Positions 7,947 to 16,555 are shown, counted from the stretch's first letter. The stretch is 64,000 nt of DNA from Flectobacillus sp. BAB-3569 (GCF_002270355.1 NZ_NJFZ01000017.1:186001-250000), one strand, 5' to 3'. A program made the numbers and translations. Notes: generated by a model not told the origin, from the sequence alone.

Positions 7947-9122
7947 ATGTTAAATTTTATAAAAAATCCTAAGACTGTAACACCAGTCGTTGTTTTTGCT
8001 CAATTTTCGGGAACTTCTCTTTGGTTTGCAGTCAATGCCATTTTAAAGGATATTCAACCGCTATTTCCGCAAAACAATCATTTTTTAGGCAACATGACTT
8101 CAGCTGTGCAATTAGGTTTTGTTTGTGGAACTCTTTGTTATGCCATTTTGGCAATTAGTGATCGATTTTCACCCAAATGGGTATTTGTTTTCTCTGCACT
8201 TTTAGGGGCACTAATCAACCTTCTTACGCTTAGGAGTATGGGAAACATGACCTTGCTTTTAAGCATAAGATTTGGAGTAGGATTTTTTCTAGCTGGTGTA
8301 TATCCTGTTGGTATGAAAATCATGAGCGATTGGCATCAAAAAGGATTGGGAAAAGCATTAGGGTATCTGGTAGGTGCGCTGGTATTAGGCACTTCCTTTG
8401 GTCACTTTTTAGCAGCAATACAATGGCATTTTGATTGGCAAACTATCATTCTTGCAGCATCTGTCTTATCGTGTGGTGGAGCTTTATTGATAGCAGTAGG
8501 AATAACGGATGGACCCTATCGTCAGAAAATAGGAACTTTTAGCCCAAAAGCTATATTTGAGGCATTTGCCAATCCCAATTTCAAACAATATGCTTGGGGC
8601 TATTTTGGACATATGTTCGAGCTATATACTTTTTGGGCTTTTGTGCCAGTCATTTTACAACACTATCAAAGCCTGCACCAAGAATCATTTTCTATTTCAG
8701 CATGGTCTTTTGGCATAATAGGTATGGGTATTGGGGGATGTATATGCACAGCAGAGCTCTCCCAACAACGTTTCACAAGTCGTCAGTTAGCGTATTTTTT
8801 CTTAATTGTTTCTGGATTTTGTTGTTTAATAAGCCCTTTTATTTGGCAGTTACCATTTGAAATTTTTATGGGCTTACTATTAATTTGGGGTTTCAGCGTA
8901 GTGGCAGACTCACCTCAATTCTCGACGCTTATTTCACAAAATGCGCAACCTGCATATCGTGCTTCAGCGATAACCATCGTCAACAGCATAGGCTTTGCTA
9001 TCACAGTTATTAGTATCATGCTTTTGCAAAATCTACAAGCCATAATCGGGATTGAATGGCTATTTTTTCCACTTTCGCTTGGCATGATTACTGGCATCAT
9101 TACAAGAAAAAGAGGTAACTAA
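7947..9122 (+). CDS. MFS transporter (391 aa)
   Basis: About 12 hydrophobic segments in two halves, with a central loop near residues 190-205 (DGPYRQKIGTFSPK). The N-terminal half has SGTSLWFAVNAI and the C-terminal half FSVVADSPQFSTLIS, the latter resembling uncharacterised MFS carriers of Bacteroidota. Inner-membrane location is certain from hydrophobicity; the substrate cannot be told. The start follows repeat copy B by about 24 bp, so transcription may start from or read through the repeat. The last 4 bp overlap the convergent LuxR gene at 9119-9730. Confidence 0.85.
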   Translation: MLNFIKNPKTVTPVVVFAQFSGTSLWFAVNAILKDIQPLFPQNNHFLGNMTSAVQLGFVCGTLCYAILAISDRFSPKWVFVFSALLGALINLLTLRSMGNMTLLLSIRFGVGFFLAGVYPVGMKIMSDWHQKGLGKALGYLVGALVLGTSFGHFLAAIQWHFDWQTIILAASVLSCGGALLIAVGITDGPYRQKIGTFSPKAIFEAFANPNFKQYAWGYFGHMFELYTFWAFVPVILQHYQSLHQESFSISAWSFGIIGMGIGGCICTAELSQQRFTSRQLAYFFLIVSGFCCLISPFIWQLPFEIFMGLLLIWGFSVVADSPQFSTLISQNAQPAYRASAITIVNSIGFAITVISIMLLQNLQAIIGIEWLFFPLSLGMITGIITRKRGN

Positions 9123-9730
9123 TTTTTGGACTTATAGGAGTACTCCGTTTTAAACTTGCTCTGAACGAATTTTATCAATTCTCTTTCGTTTGGCACCGAC
9201 AGCTTTTGATAAATATTCCGCTTGTGCGTGTTTACAGTATGGACACTGATATACAGCTTTTCTGAAATCGAACTGCTCGACTCTCCTTGCATAACATAAG
9301 CTATTACTTGAGCTTCACGCAGAGAAATTCCATATTTACTAAAAAATGGTGTTTGATGAATTTCGCTAATTCTTTTCTGAGAAGAGTTTATACTCAAAGC
9401 ATTCAGTTCAGCAAGTAAATCTTGCAATCCATTATTCATCTGGAAAACTTTGGTAACCGAAGAAGGATTGGGAAACCATTGCTTTCCTCCTATCAAAAAA
9501 GTAGCTGGTTTAGTATTTTGTACAGACAAGTCATCAAGAACATTAGCTAATTGCAAATGATACTGCTGACAATCAATCAATAAAACATCTGGCGCAATAG
9601 ACTGGATACTCTGTGCAGAAACTTGTTCTAATGAAAGTAGACTAACAGATAAAATACTAGGGTTGGGCTCAAGAATAACTTTAAGGCCATCAGCCAATAA
9701 CTGGTGCTCATAAATGATTAATAAATTCAT
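9119..9730 (-). CDS. LuxR-family response regulator with atypical receiver (203 aa)
   Basis: The C-terminal half is a clear LuxR/NarL HTH (LREAQVIAYVMQG, then LYISVHTVNTHKRNIYQKL, residues about 135-190). The N-terminal about 115 residues fit a receiver fold (MNLLIIYEHQLLADGLKVIL, PDVLLIDCQQY with Asp53 at the phospho-acceptor place). However, the usual acidic pair reads Tyr-Glu, and the conserved Thr/Ser and Lys of strands 4 and 5 are not evident. Phosphorylation may therefore be weak or absent. It is convergent with the MFS gene, 4-bp overlap. No kinase is adjacent. Target genes are unknown. Confidence 0.85.
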   Translation of the reverse strand: MNLLIIYEHQLLADGLKVILEPNPSILSVSLLSLEQVSAQSIQSIAPDVLLIDCQQYHLQLANVLDDLSVQNTKPATFLIGGKQWFPNPSSVTKVFQMNNGLQDLLAELNALSINSSQKRISEIHQTPFFSKYGISLREAQVIAYVMQGESSSSISEKLYISVHTVNTHKRNIYQKLSVPNERELIKFVQSKFKTEYSYKSKN

Positions 9731-9979
9731 ATAATTAAGGCTAATATTAGTGATAAAACTTTATTTTGAGTGATTAACACAAAAGTAAGCTTTGTTTAAA
9801 AGTGGTGGTATTAGTTTTTATTTTACGGAACAAAGATATGATAATCGTTGATTTTCATACACTATTGCATGATTTTTTAAAGTAAAATTTTATAATTTAA
9901 TCACGAATAAGACAACTTAAAATAGATATATTTATATTAATAATCTTTATTCAAAAAAATCTTGAAAAAGTATATTAAT
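9731..9979. other. 249-bp divergent spacer
   Basis: It holds the -7 motif of the leftward LuxR gene and a possible lone TIR end at 9742-9777. The rest is AT-rich with no gene and no exact -7 motif for the rightward desaturase gene. Confidence 0.4.
9780..9787 (-). promoter_or_regulatory. -7 promoter motif (TACTTTTG) for the LuxR regulator
   Basis: An exact TAnnTTTG match on the minus strand, about 50 bp upstream of the ATG at 9730. The leader (9742-9777) contains AAAACTTTATTTTGAGTGATTAA, which resembles a lone TIR end of the intergenic element family. Confidence 0.45.
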
Positions 9980-10782
9980 ATGGAAAGGCTCGTAAACTAT
10001 TTTTCTACTATTCCTTCATCACATCGCTCAGTAATTTTGGTGGGTGGCATCACTTTTTTTGGTTGATTGAATCAACCTTACCCCTATTCAAATTTTCCTA
10101 TCATAAATGGCGTCATGCTGGTGTTAATATCTTTTTTACGATAACAACCATCGTGGTCAATTTTATTTTAGCATTTATTCTTCTAAAATCTTCAGATTGG
10201 GCAGTTAGTAACCAGTTTGGTATCATTAACTGGCTTCCTGATATGCCTCTCTGGATATATGCTATTTTGGGGTTGTTATTATTGGACTTGATTGGCGCTT
10301 GGTTTGTCCACTGGCTTGAGCATAAAGTCAAATGGATGTGGCGATTTCATATTATTCATCATAGCGATATGCAAGTAGATACCACTACTGCTAATCGACA
10401 TCACCCTGGAGAGAGTGTTTTTAGATTTGTATTTACAACCCTTGCTATAGTAATTACTGGTGCACCTATGTGGATTGTGATGATGTATCAATCTTTGTCG
10501 GTGCTGCTATCACAGTTTAACCATGCCAATATTACTTTGCCTTCGAAAGTAAACAACATCTTAAGCTGGCTTATTGTCACACCCGATATGCATCATGTAC
10601 ATCATCATTATGTACAACCGTACACGGATTCTAATTATGGAAATATTTTCTCTATTTGGGATCATTTATTTGGTACATTTTCAGAAATCAACCCAAAAGA
10701 GATTGTCTATGGGGTAGATACTCAAATGAATGCGTCCAAAAATGACTCTATTACCTCTTTACTCAAAATGCCCTTCGAATGA
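9980..10782 (+). CDS. Sterol desaturase / fatty acid hydroxylase family protein, frame broken near the N-terminus
   Basis: This is a membrane di-iron hydroxylase of the ERG3/SCS7 type. The histidine boxes HWLEHK, HIIHHSD, NRHHPGE and HHVHHHY are all present, with about four to five membrane segments. The main open frame begins only at a TTG (10063) inside a helix. A sensible N-terminus exists one frame away, from ATG 9980 (MERLVNYFSTIPSSHRS, then VILVGGITFFW). It joins the main frame if the T7 run at 10054-10060 had eight bases. I therefore read the gene as 9980-10782 with one missing base. Substrate is unknown; hydroxylation of a lipid or carotenoid is the family's usual role. Confidence 0.82.
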
Positions 10783-10820
10783 TTTGGGTGTAGTTTGAGA
10801 AAAATCTGAAGAGTTTGAGC

Positions 10821-10828
10821 TAATTTTG
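10821..10828 (+). promoter_or_regulatory. -7 promoter motif (TAATTTTG) for the TauE/SafE gene
   Basis: An exact match 26 bp upstream of ATG 10854. With this spacing the TTG at 10848 is an unlikely start. Confidence 0.5.
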
Positions 10829-10853
10829 TAAAAATCATCAACCCTAATTGCTC

Positions 10854-11639
10854 ATGCTTCTTGACGATATTAGTCTTCAAACTCTTTCTTTTTTACTAAT
10901 TTTTGCCTTCTCTGCTGGATTTGTTGATTCGATTGTTGGTGGTGGAGGAATGATCCAACTACCTGCATTATTGATTTTTTTACCGCAGTTTTCTATTCCA
11001 ACTATTATCGGCACACACAAATTAGCATCTGTGTCAGGTACTTTAGTAGCAGCCTCACAATATATAAAACAAGTTAAGGTGGATTGGAAAGTGATGCTGC
11101 CTGCTGTAGCCATCACAGGGATATTTGCCCTGATGGGAGCTCGACTAGTTAGTTCGCTCGACAAAGAAACCCTACGACCCATCATTTTGGTGTTATTGGT
11201 ACTAGTTTTAATTTATACTTTGGTCAAAAAAGATTTAGGAACGCATCATGCTCCCAAATATCATGGTAAGGTATTTTTCTGGGGAGTCATGCTCACTGGA
11301 GCTGTTTTGGGATTTTATGATGGCTTTTTCGGGCCAGGTATGGGAAGCTTTTTGATATTTACTTTTGTATCAATTTTTTACTTAGATTTTTTACACGCCT
11401 CAGCTTATGCCAAAATCATGAATTGCGCCTCTAATGTTCCTGCTATTATCTATTTTATGTCGTCGGGGGATGTGTTGTACAAAGTAGCTATTCCATTGGC
11501 GATTGCCAACATTCTTGGATCAATAGTTGGAACTAAATTAGCGCTTAAAAAAGGGAGTACTTTTGTGAGAATCTTCTTTGTGGTCGTTGTTATAGGTGTG
11601 ATTTTACGCTTTGGCTATGATATATTTTTTAAACATTGA
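10854..11639 (+). CDS. TauE/SafE family permease (sulfite/organosulfur exporter type, 261 aa)
   Basis: About eight membrane segments in two similar halves. Family hallmarks are GFVDSIVGGGGMIQLPALL near the N-terminus and GFYDGFFGPGMGSFLIF at the start of the second half; both glycine-rich loops are intact. The likely role is export of sulfite, a sulfonate or another small anion across the inner membrane. I start at ATG 10854 rather than TTG 10848 because of the -7 motif at 10821-10828 and the better start codon. It ends before a long perfect palindrome that probably terminates both this gene and the convergent gene at 11849. It is unrelated in sequence to the second TauE/SafE-type gene at 38535. 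Confidence 0.88.
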   Translation: MLLDDISLQTLSFLLIFAFSAGFVDSIVGGGGMIQLPALLIFLPQFSIPTIIGTHKLASVSGTLVAASQYIKQVKVDWKVMLPAVAITGIFALMGARLVSSLDKETLRPIILVLLVLVLIYTLVKKDLGTHHAPKYHGKVFFWGVMLTGAVLGFYDGFFGPGMGSFLIFTFVSIFYLDFLHASAYAKIMNCASNVPAIIYFMSSGDVLYKVAIPLAIANILGSIVGTKLALKKGSTFVRIFFVVVVIGVILRFGYDIFFKH

Positions 11640-11746
11640 GTGAGGTGGAGACTTAGCGAATTAGTGATTGTTTGTATTAATGCGGAACTACAAACTAAAA
11701 GACAAGTAACTGAAAATTAAATAATTAAACTATCCAAAGTCAGTTT

Positions 11747-11790
11747 TTTTCCTTATGGGATACGATTTAAATCGTATCCCATAAGGAAAA
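11747..11790. terminator. Perfect 44-bp palindrome, probable bidirectional terminator
   Basis: Two 22-nt arms (11747-11768 and 11769-11790) are exactly complementary with no spacer; the centre is GATTTAAATC. The arms begin TTTTCCTTATGGGATACG and the outer edges are T4/A4, so an RNA from either strand would form a hairpin followed by U-rich sequence. It sits between convergent genes ending at 11639 and 11849. The rest of 11640-11848 shows nothing else. Confidence 0.7.
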
Positions 11791-11848
11791 GTATAGTCTA
11801 TGACCTAGAACAGGAAAGGTTCATGCTTACAAGTATGATTTTCGAAGC

Positions 11849-12619
11849 TTAGTAAGAAGTGCTTATTTCTGAAAGAATCTGTTGAATTCGTTTTCTTTTT
11901 AAATCAGGATCCTCGACTTGCTTGAATTCTAAGCCTGATAGTAATGTTCTAGAATCTCGATTCTGCTTTGGCTCAAGTGTTTCGATGAGTAAAACTTGCA
12001 TAGTTTCAACAATATCTTGAATTGAAATTTCTCGATTTGATTCCTGAACCGTAAATATTGTACCTTCAAAATCTGGCTCATAAATACCGAACCACGAAAA
12101 GCGATTCCATCTTCCTTCAAGATAATCATTAGTATGACCAAATAATTTCTCTCCAATCGTTTCTTCTATTGCTTGCCCTACATAAAGAATATTTGGACCA
12201 TCATAAAGTATGTAAATGCCTTTTTGTTCCTTAAAGTTAGTTATCGAGTTTGTTTCTAACTGCGTACCATATAAATCAGGTCTTTCATTCCAGAATACTT
12301 GATTCCTATGCCAGAACATACCATAGGAATTTATTACAGAAGTATAACTAATTTCGCTCTTTTTAAACTTTTCCTTAGAAGTATTTGATCTTTCACGCAA
12401 GGTAAAAGTCCCCATTGCTACTTTAATAAAAATTGAGTCGTCCCCAAAATCACGAATGTCATTACTGATATACGCATTGACTGTGGTAGCAGGTGTGGAA
12501 CCAACGGATGATCTGTAACCATTTTCAAGTATTTGCTCTGCAATCTCTGTGTAGTGTAGTGGTCTACTATGTTCTTTAAGAACACGCTCAATCGCTTCAA
12601 TCCATTTTAATTCTTTCAT
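11849..12619 (-). CDS. HARE-HTH plus GIY-YIG nuclease fusion protein (256 aa)
   Basis: Residues 1-75 (WIEAIERVLKEHSRPLHYTE, then IFIKVAMGTFTLRE) match the HARE-HTH (HB1/ASXL) winged-helix domain. From residue 134 a GIY-YIG nuclease follows: GIYILYDG, YVGQ at 146-149, a basic GRWNRF at 169-174, and the late ETLEPKQNRD with Glu213 and Asn220. The catalytic set therefore looks intact. The two domains are joined by a linker of about 55 residues. HARE-HTH fusions to nucleases are predicted to link DNA modification recognition to cleavage, so restriction or repair is plausible. No methyltransferase is adjacent. It is a stand-alone gene, convergent with the TauE/SafE gene across the palindrome. Confidence 0.8.
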   Translation of the reverse strand: MKELKWIEAIERVLKEHSRPLHYTEIAEQILENGYRSSVGSTPATTVNAYISNDIRDFGDDSIFIKVAMGTFTLRERSNTSKEKFKKSEISYTSVINSYGMFWHRNQVFWNERPDLYGTQLETNSITNFKEQKGIYILYDGPNILYVGQAIEETIGEKLFGHTNDYLEGRWNRFSWFGIYEPDFEGTIFTVQESNREISIQDIVETMQVLLIETLEPKQNRDSRTLLSGLEFKQVEDPDLKRKRIQQILSEISTSY

Positions 12620-13045
12620 ATGAACTTATTTTAAGTGTATTAAAACTATAAGTATAGCAAAAATAATGCTACTAATAAATAATGGCTTCTCTTTTTTAAG
12701 TGTAGATTCCATTGAGATAATCTAAGAGTCGTAATAATAGCAAAAATGGATGCTATTGGAAAATATGCCTATTGATACAGTTTAAACTTTCATAAATTGC
12801 TTGATAAGCAATGAATTTATCCTGTTTGAAGGCAGCGAGGTAGAACGCCACTCCGATTATAAATTCTCGAGTTTTTGTGGCAACCGATGCCTTACTTTTT
12901 ATTTTTAGACGGGAAAGTATAAAAACAAAAAGTAAGGCTAGTAATTAATCAATAAAATATATTTTTGAAAAGTTTAAAAAGCTTCATAAACAAAAAGCTA
13001 GCCCCCTTTTACAAGGAGGCTAGCTTCCAGGAGTATTTTTTACCA
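12620..13045. other. 426-bp spacer with two hairpins and an unassigned open stretch
   Basis: No complete gene. On the minus strand about 12755-12945 is open without a start codon and reads KASVATKTREFIIGV, then AFYLAAFKQDKFIAYQ, which may be a gene remnant or a spurious frame. A 12-bp stem joins GCCTTACTTTTT (12889-12900) to AAAAAGTAAGGC (12927-12938). The terminator of the GH65 gene is at 12995-13026. Confidence 0.4.
12995..13026 (-). terminator. Intrinsic terminator after the GH65 phosphorylase
   Basis: AAGCTAGCC (12995-13003) pairs with GGCTAGCTT (13018-13026), with an inner CCTT/AAGG stem. On the minus strand it is followed by TTTTTGTTT. Confidence 0.75.
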
Positions 13046-15373
13046 TTACGCCAATTCCGTAGCGCCTAAGGCAACCACTACCGAAGAAGTAGCTTTTACC
13101 TCATAAGCTTCTGCTCCAACATTAATTGTAATATCTCCACCTTCAAGATTTTCGATGGTAACATTGTCGGATGTCGTAATAATATTTAGGATATTATTTC
13201 TGAATCTAATTTTGAAAGCGAATGATTTCCAATTTTCAGGAACAAATGGATTTAAGAAAATTTGACCATTTCTCACACGCATGCCTCCAAATCCTTTGAT
13301 AACAGACATCCATGTTCCAGCCATCGAAGTAATGTGCAAACCGTCTTCGGTATCATTGTTGTAGTCATCCAAATCCAGACGAGCCGAACGCTGGTAGAAT
13401 TCGTAACTACGTGGCTTATCACCTAATTTGGCTGCAATGATTGAGTGAACACATGGACTCAATGAAGACTCATGTACAGTCATTGGCTCGTAGAAATCAT
13501 AGTTACGACGGATGGTTTCGATATCAAAATCATCTTCGAAGAAGTAAATTCCTTGCAAAACGTCTGCTTGTTTGATGAAACAAGAACGAAGAATTCTATC
13601 CCAAGACCATTTTTGGTTGATAGGACGGTCTGAAGCTGCAAGGTCTTTTACTTGGATTAATTCCTTATCTAAGAATCCATCCTGCTGTAAATAGACACCC
13701 AATTCTTTATCTTCTGGTAAGTACATATTGTCGATGATATGTTGGAACTTACCAAATTCAGCCTCCTCATTCAAACTCAACAGACCAACAAGCTCTGCAA
13801 AACGAGCACTGTCAGTAGATTTGATATATTCTGCGGCTTCTTTGGCATATTTCAAACACCAAACTGCTATATAACTTGTGTACCAGTTGTTGTTTACGTT
13901 GTTTTCGTACTCATTTGGTCCAGTAACGCCCAACATTACATATTGCTTTTTAGCAATTGACCAGTTAACACGTTGAGCCCAGAAACGAGCGATACCTAAT
14001 AATACTTCAAAGCCATATTCAGCTAAGTAAGCTTTATCGTCAGTATAGTTGATGTAATCGTAAATCGCATAGGCAATAGCTCCGTTACGGTGGATTTCTT
14101 CAAAAGTGATTTCCCACTCATTGTGGCACTCTTCTCCGTTCATCGTAACCATTGGGTATAATGCAGCACCATCTTTAAAGCCTAGTTTACCAGCATTTTC
14201 GATAGCACGACCTAATTGCTTCCAACGATATACCAACAAATTACGAGCTACCTGTGCATCAGCTGTAGCCATGTAGAAAGGAATACAATAAGCCTCAGTA
14301 TCCCAATAAGTTGAGCCACCGTATTTTTCACCAGTAAATCCTTTTGGACCAATATTCAAACGAGCATCTTCACCAGAGTATGTTTGGTTCAATTGGAAAA
14401 TATTGAAACGAATTCCTTGTTGAGCAGCTACGTCACCTTCAATCACGATGTCGTTCATGTGCCATTTCGAAATCCATTTTTCAGCTTGTTCAGCCAACAT
14501 TTTAGCATAACCCTTGGCTGAAACTTTCGCTAAATAGGCTTTTGCCACTGGAAGAAGCTCTTCAATAGCATAATTTTCTGAAGAAAGATTACAAGCGTAT
14601 TTAATCAAAGTAGTTTCTTGACCTGAGATAACGTCTAAGCTTACTTGGCTTGCAACGTATTTTTCTGCTTTGATTGGAAAACTTTGAAAATCAACTGATT
14701 TTCCGTCCTGAAGAATTTCAAACTTCTGACCAGTTACCACGTGGAAGCCAGTCTTTTTAGTACGAAGTTCGATATAACCTTCTGCAAAAGCAGTTTCGCG
14801 ATGGATTTCATCCCAGAACTTTTCGTCGTAATTGGCATCCTTATTCTTGATATCACCATCGATAAATGGGGTCAAAGTAAGTTTACCATCAAAATTCAAG
14901 GGCGTAATCGAGTAGCTGATAGCACCTGACTCGTCGTCCACAATTGAGTTGAATCTTTTTGTATATACTTTGATTTGTTTTCCACTTGCCAAAGTTGCGA
15001 TAAATGAGCGCTCCAAATATCCTTCTCTCATATTGAGCACACGACGGAAGTCAGCTACCTCGCAACGATTCAAATCTAACTCTTCTCCATCGATTTCGAC
15101 TTTGATACCAATCCAGTTGGCAGCGTTCAATACTTTTGCGAAATATTCAGGATAACCATTCTTCCACCAACCCACACGGGTTTTGTCAGGATAGTACACA
15201 CCAGCTACATAATTTCCTTGAAGAGTCTTTCCAGTAAAGGTTTCCTCAAAGTTACCGCGTTGGCCCATACGTCCATTTCCTAGTGAGCATACTGATTCAG
15301 TGATTTCGTTGTATTCGCGGTGAAACCCTTCTTCAATTATGCACCATTCGTCATGTTTTAAGTAGTTTTTCAT
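13046..15373 (-). CDS. GH65 family disaccharide phosphorylase (probable maltose phosphorylase, 775 aa)
   Basis: It phosphorolyses maltose (or another alpha-glucobiose) to beta-glucose 1-phosphate and glucose in the cytoplasm. GH65 features are GRMGQRGNFEET near the N-terminus, GGSTYWDTEAYCIPFYMA, MNGEECHNEWEITFEEIHRNG and VTGPNEYENNVNNNWYT, whose Glu (residue 488) is at the family's general-acid place. No signal peptide. A longer start at 15400 would add nine residues, but ATG 15373 (MKNYLKHDEW) is preferred because the CCATTAACCA box shared by its neighbours lies just upstream. pgmB next door uses the beta-glucose 1-phosphate product, which supports this specificity. Trehalose or kojibiose specificity cannot be excluded. 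Confidence 0.9.
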   Translation of the reverse strand: MKNYLKHDEWCIIEEGFHREYNEITESVCSLGNGRMGQRGNFEETFTGKTLQGNYVAGVYYPDKTRVGWWKNGYPEYFAKVLNAANWIGIKVEIDGEELDLNRCEVADFRRVLNMREGYLERSFIATLASGKQIKVYTKRFNSIVDDESGAISYSITPLNFDGKLTLTPFIDGDIKNKDANYDEKFWDEIHRETAFAEGYIELRTKKTGFHVVTGQKFEILQDGKSVDFQSFPIKAEKYVASQVSLDVISGQETTLIKYACNLSSENYAIEELLPVAKAYLAKVSAKGYAKMLAEQAEKWISKWHMNDIVIEGDVAAQQGIRFNIFQLNQTYSGEDARLNIGPKGFTGEKYGGSTYWDTEAYCIPFYMATADAQVARNLLVYRWKQLGRAIENAGKLGFKDGAALYPMVTMNGEECHNEWEITFEEIHRNGAIAYAIYDYINYTDDKAYLAEYGFEVLLGIARFWAQRVNWSIAKKQYVMLGVTGPNEYENNVNNNWYTSYIAVWCLKYAKEAAEYIKSTDSARFAELVGLLSLNEEAEFGKFQHIIDNMYLPEDKELGVYLQQDGFLDKELIQVKDLAASDRPINQKWSWDRILRSCFIKQADVLQGIYFFEDDFDIETIRRNYDFYEPMTVHESSLSPCVHSIIAAKLGDKPRSYEFYQRSARLDLDDYNNDTEDGLHITSMAGTWMSVIKGFGGMRVRNGQIFLNPFVPENWKSFAFKIRFRNNILNIITTSDNVTIENLEGGDITINVGAEAYEVKATSSVVVALGATELA

Positions 15374-15387
15374 TGTATTATAATGGA

Positions 15388-15397
15388 TGGTTAATGG
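15388..15397 (-). promoter_or_regulatory. CCATTAACCA leader box, GH65 gene
   Basis: The exact 10-mer lies on the minus strand 14 bp upstream of ATG 15373. The same 10-mer precedes pgmB, the GH13 gene and the sugar-carrier gene. Confidence 0.45.
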
Positions 15398-15619
15398 CAA
15401 TGTATCTAACTATTTCCAATACTTCAATACTTTAGTATATCTTTTTCACGCAAGTTCTTGGAAATGTACAATTCCTTAAGTTGATTATTTTATTAGTCTG
15501 CTAAATTACTTCAATTCATGAAGATTGTCCTTGCTGTGCTAGGGTGTTTTTTTACGATTCTAGAAAGCTGACTTAGAGTAAATCAAAGCAAAATTATTCT
15601 AAAGTCCTGAAAATGAAAT

Positions 15620-15642
15620 AGGGTAACCGAAGAGGCTACCCT
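15620..15642 (-). terminator. Hairpin downstream of pgmB
   Basis: AGGGTAACC (15620-15628) and GGCTACCCT (15634-15642) form a nine-position stem with one mismatch. On the minus strand ATTTCATTTTC follows, a modest U-tract. The remaining 15401-15693 shows no gene. Confidence 0.5.
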
Positions 15643-15693
15643 TACAAAGACTTTTAGATAGGTAAAAAACTGTGTAATGCACAAACTTAAAAC

Positions 15694-16344
15694 CTATATT
15701 TGAGTTAGTTTCTCTACTGAAAAATCTTCGAAAGTAGAGATAACAATATCTGCTTCTGTCAAAATATCTACCGAACCGATACCTACGGCTTTCATTCCAC
15801 CTGCTTTGGCAGCTTGTACACCCGCTACAGCATCTTCAAAAACCACACATTCAGACGGTTGTGCACCTGTTGCCTCTGCTCCCATCAAAAATACTTGTGG
15901 GTCTGGCTTACCTTTGGTGATATTATTTCCATCGATGATCGCATCGAAGTAGTCAAGCATTTGAATTCTTTCTAAAATCAATTTTGAATTTTTACTGGCA
16001 GAACCCAGTGCAATTTTTATACCATTGGCGCGTAAAGATGTTAAAAACTCAGGAACACCTGGCAAAACTTCCTTAGGAGTCATTTGCATTACCAAATCCA
16101 AATACCATTGGTTTTTCTTGGTCGCCCATGCTTCCTTCTCCTCTGCAGTCAGTGTTACCCCACCCCAATTTAGGATAAGCTCAAGGGATTCCATGCGACT
16201 AATACCTTTCAACTGTTCATTTTGGTGTTCTGTAAAATCAAAACCCAATTCATTGGCTAATCGTCTCCATGCTTGAAAATGGTACACTGCTGTATCGACG
16301 ATTACGCCATCTAGGTCAAAAAGGCACGCTTTTACTGTTGTCAT
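15694..16344 (-). CDS. pgmB: Beta-phosphoglucomutase (216 aa)
   Basis: It converts beta-glucose 1-phosphate to glucose 6-phosphate, the step after maltose phosphorylase. It is a HAD-superfamily enzyme: motif 1 LFDLDGVIVDTA carries the nucleophile and acid Asp; the cap domain includes LKGISRMESLELIL; motif 2 is LGSASKN; motif 3 includes KGKPDPQVFLMGAE; and VVFEDAVAGVQAAKAGGMKAVGIG is motif 4. Its length is normal for the family. It lies between the GH65 phosphorylase and the GH13 amylase on the same strand. It has its own candidate -7 motif (16424-16431) and the CCATTAACCA box, so separate transcription is possible. Confidence 0.95.
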   Translation of the reverse strand: MTTVKACLFDLDGVIVDTAVYHFQAWRRLANELGFDFTEHQNEQLKGISRMESLELILNWGGVTLTAEEKEAWATKKNQWYLDLVMQMTPKEVLPGVPEFLTSLRANGIKIALGSASKNSKLILERIQMLDYFDAIIDGNNITKGKPDPQVFLMGAEATGAQPSECVVFEDAVAGVQAAKAGGMKAVGIGSVDILTEADIVISTFEDFSVEKLTQI

Positions 16345-16356
16345 TGTTTGAAAGTT

Positions 16357-16366
16357 TGGTTAATGG
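16357..16366 (-). promoter_or_regulatory. pgmB: CCATTAACCA leader box, pgmB
   Basis: The exact 10-mer on the minus strand, 12 bp upstream of ATG 16344. Confidence 0.45.
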
Positions 16367-16373
16367 AAAATAA

Positions 16374-16407
16374 GATAGTCAAGGAACAATAAAATTCCTT
16401 GACTATC
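16374..16407 (-). terminator. 13-bp perfect stem between the GH13 gene and pgmB
   Basis: GATAGTCAAGGAA (16374-16386) pairs perfectly with TTCCTTGACTATC (16395-16407). It can end the GH13 transcript, since TTATTTTCC follows on the minus strand. It also lies downstream of the pgmB -7 motif and so would sit in the pgmB leader. I favour a terminator; attenuation is possible. Confidence 0.55.
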
Positions 16408-16423
16408 GAATGATTTGTTTTTA

Positions 16424-16431
16424 CAAAGTTA
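16424..16431 (-). promoter_or_regulatory. pgmB: -7 promoter motif (TAACTTTG) candidate for pgmB
   Basis: An exact TAnnTTTG on the minus strand, about 80 bp upstream of the pgmB ATG. The 16374-16407 hairpin lies between. Confidence 0.4.
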
Positions 16432-16555
16432 CAAGGAGTATTTCTTAGAAAAATACAGAATCAATGAGAATATTTCAGCGATCGGATATTTAATGATAAA
16501 TTTTATTACTCCCAATCACCTTCATTATTTCATTTCCTTCATTACTTCATTTTCA

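Noticed and set aside
10063-10066. TTG as true start of the desaturase
   Set aside because: It begins inside a membrane helix, and a natural N-terminus from ATG 9980 exists one base out of frame at a T run.
16374-16407. Riboswitch controlling pgmB
   Set aside because: A simple perfect stem with a short loop fits a terminator better; there is no conserved aptamer-like complexity.
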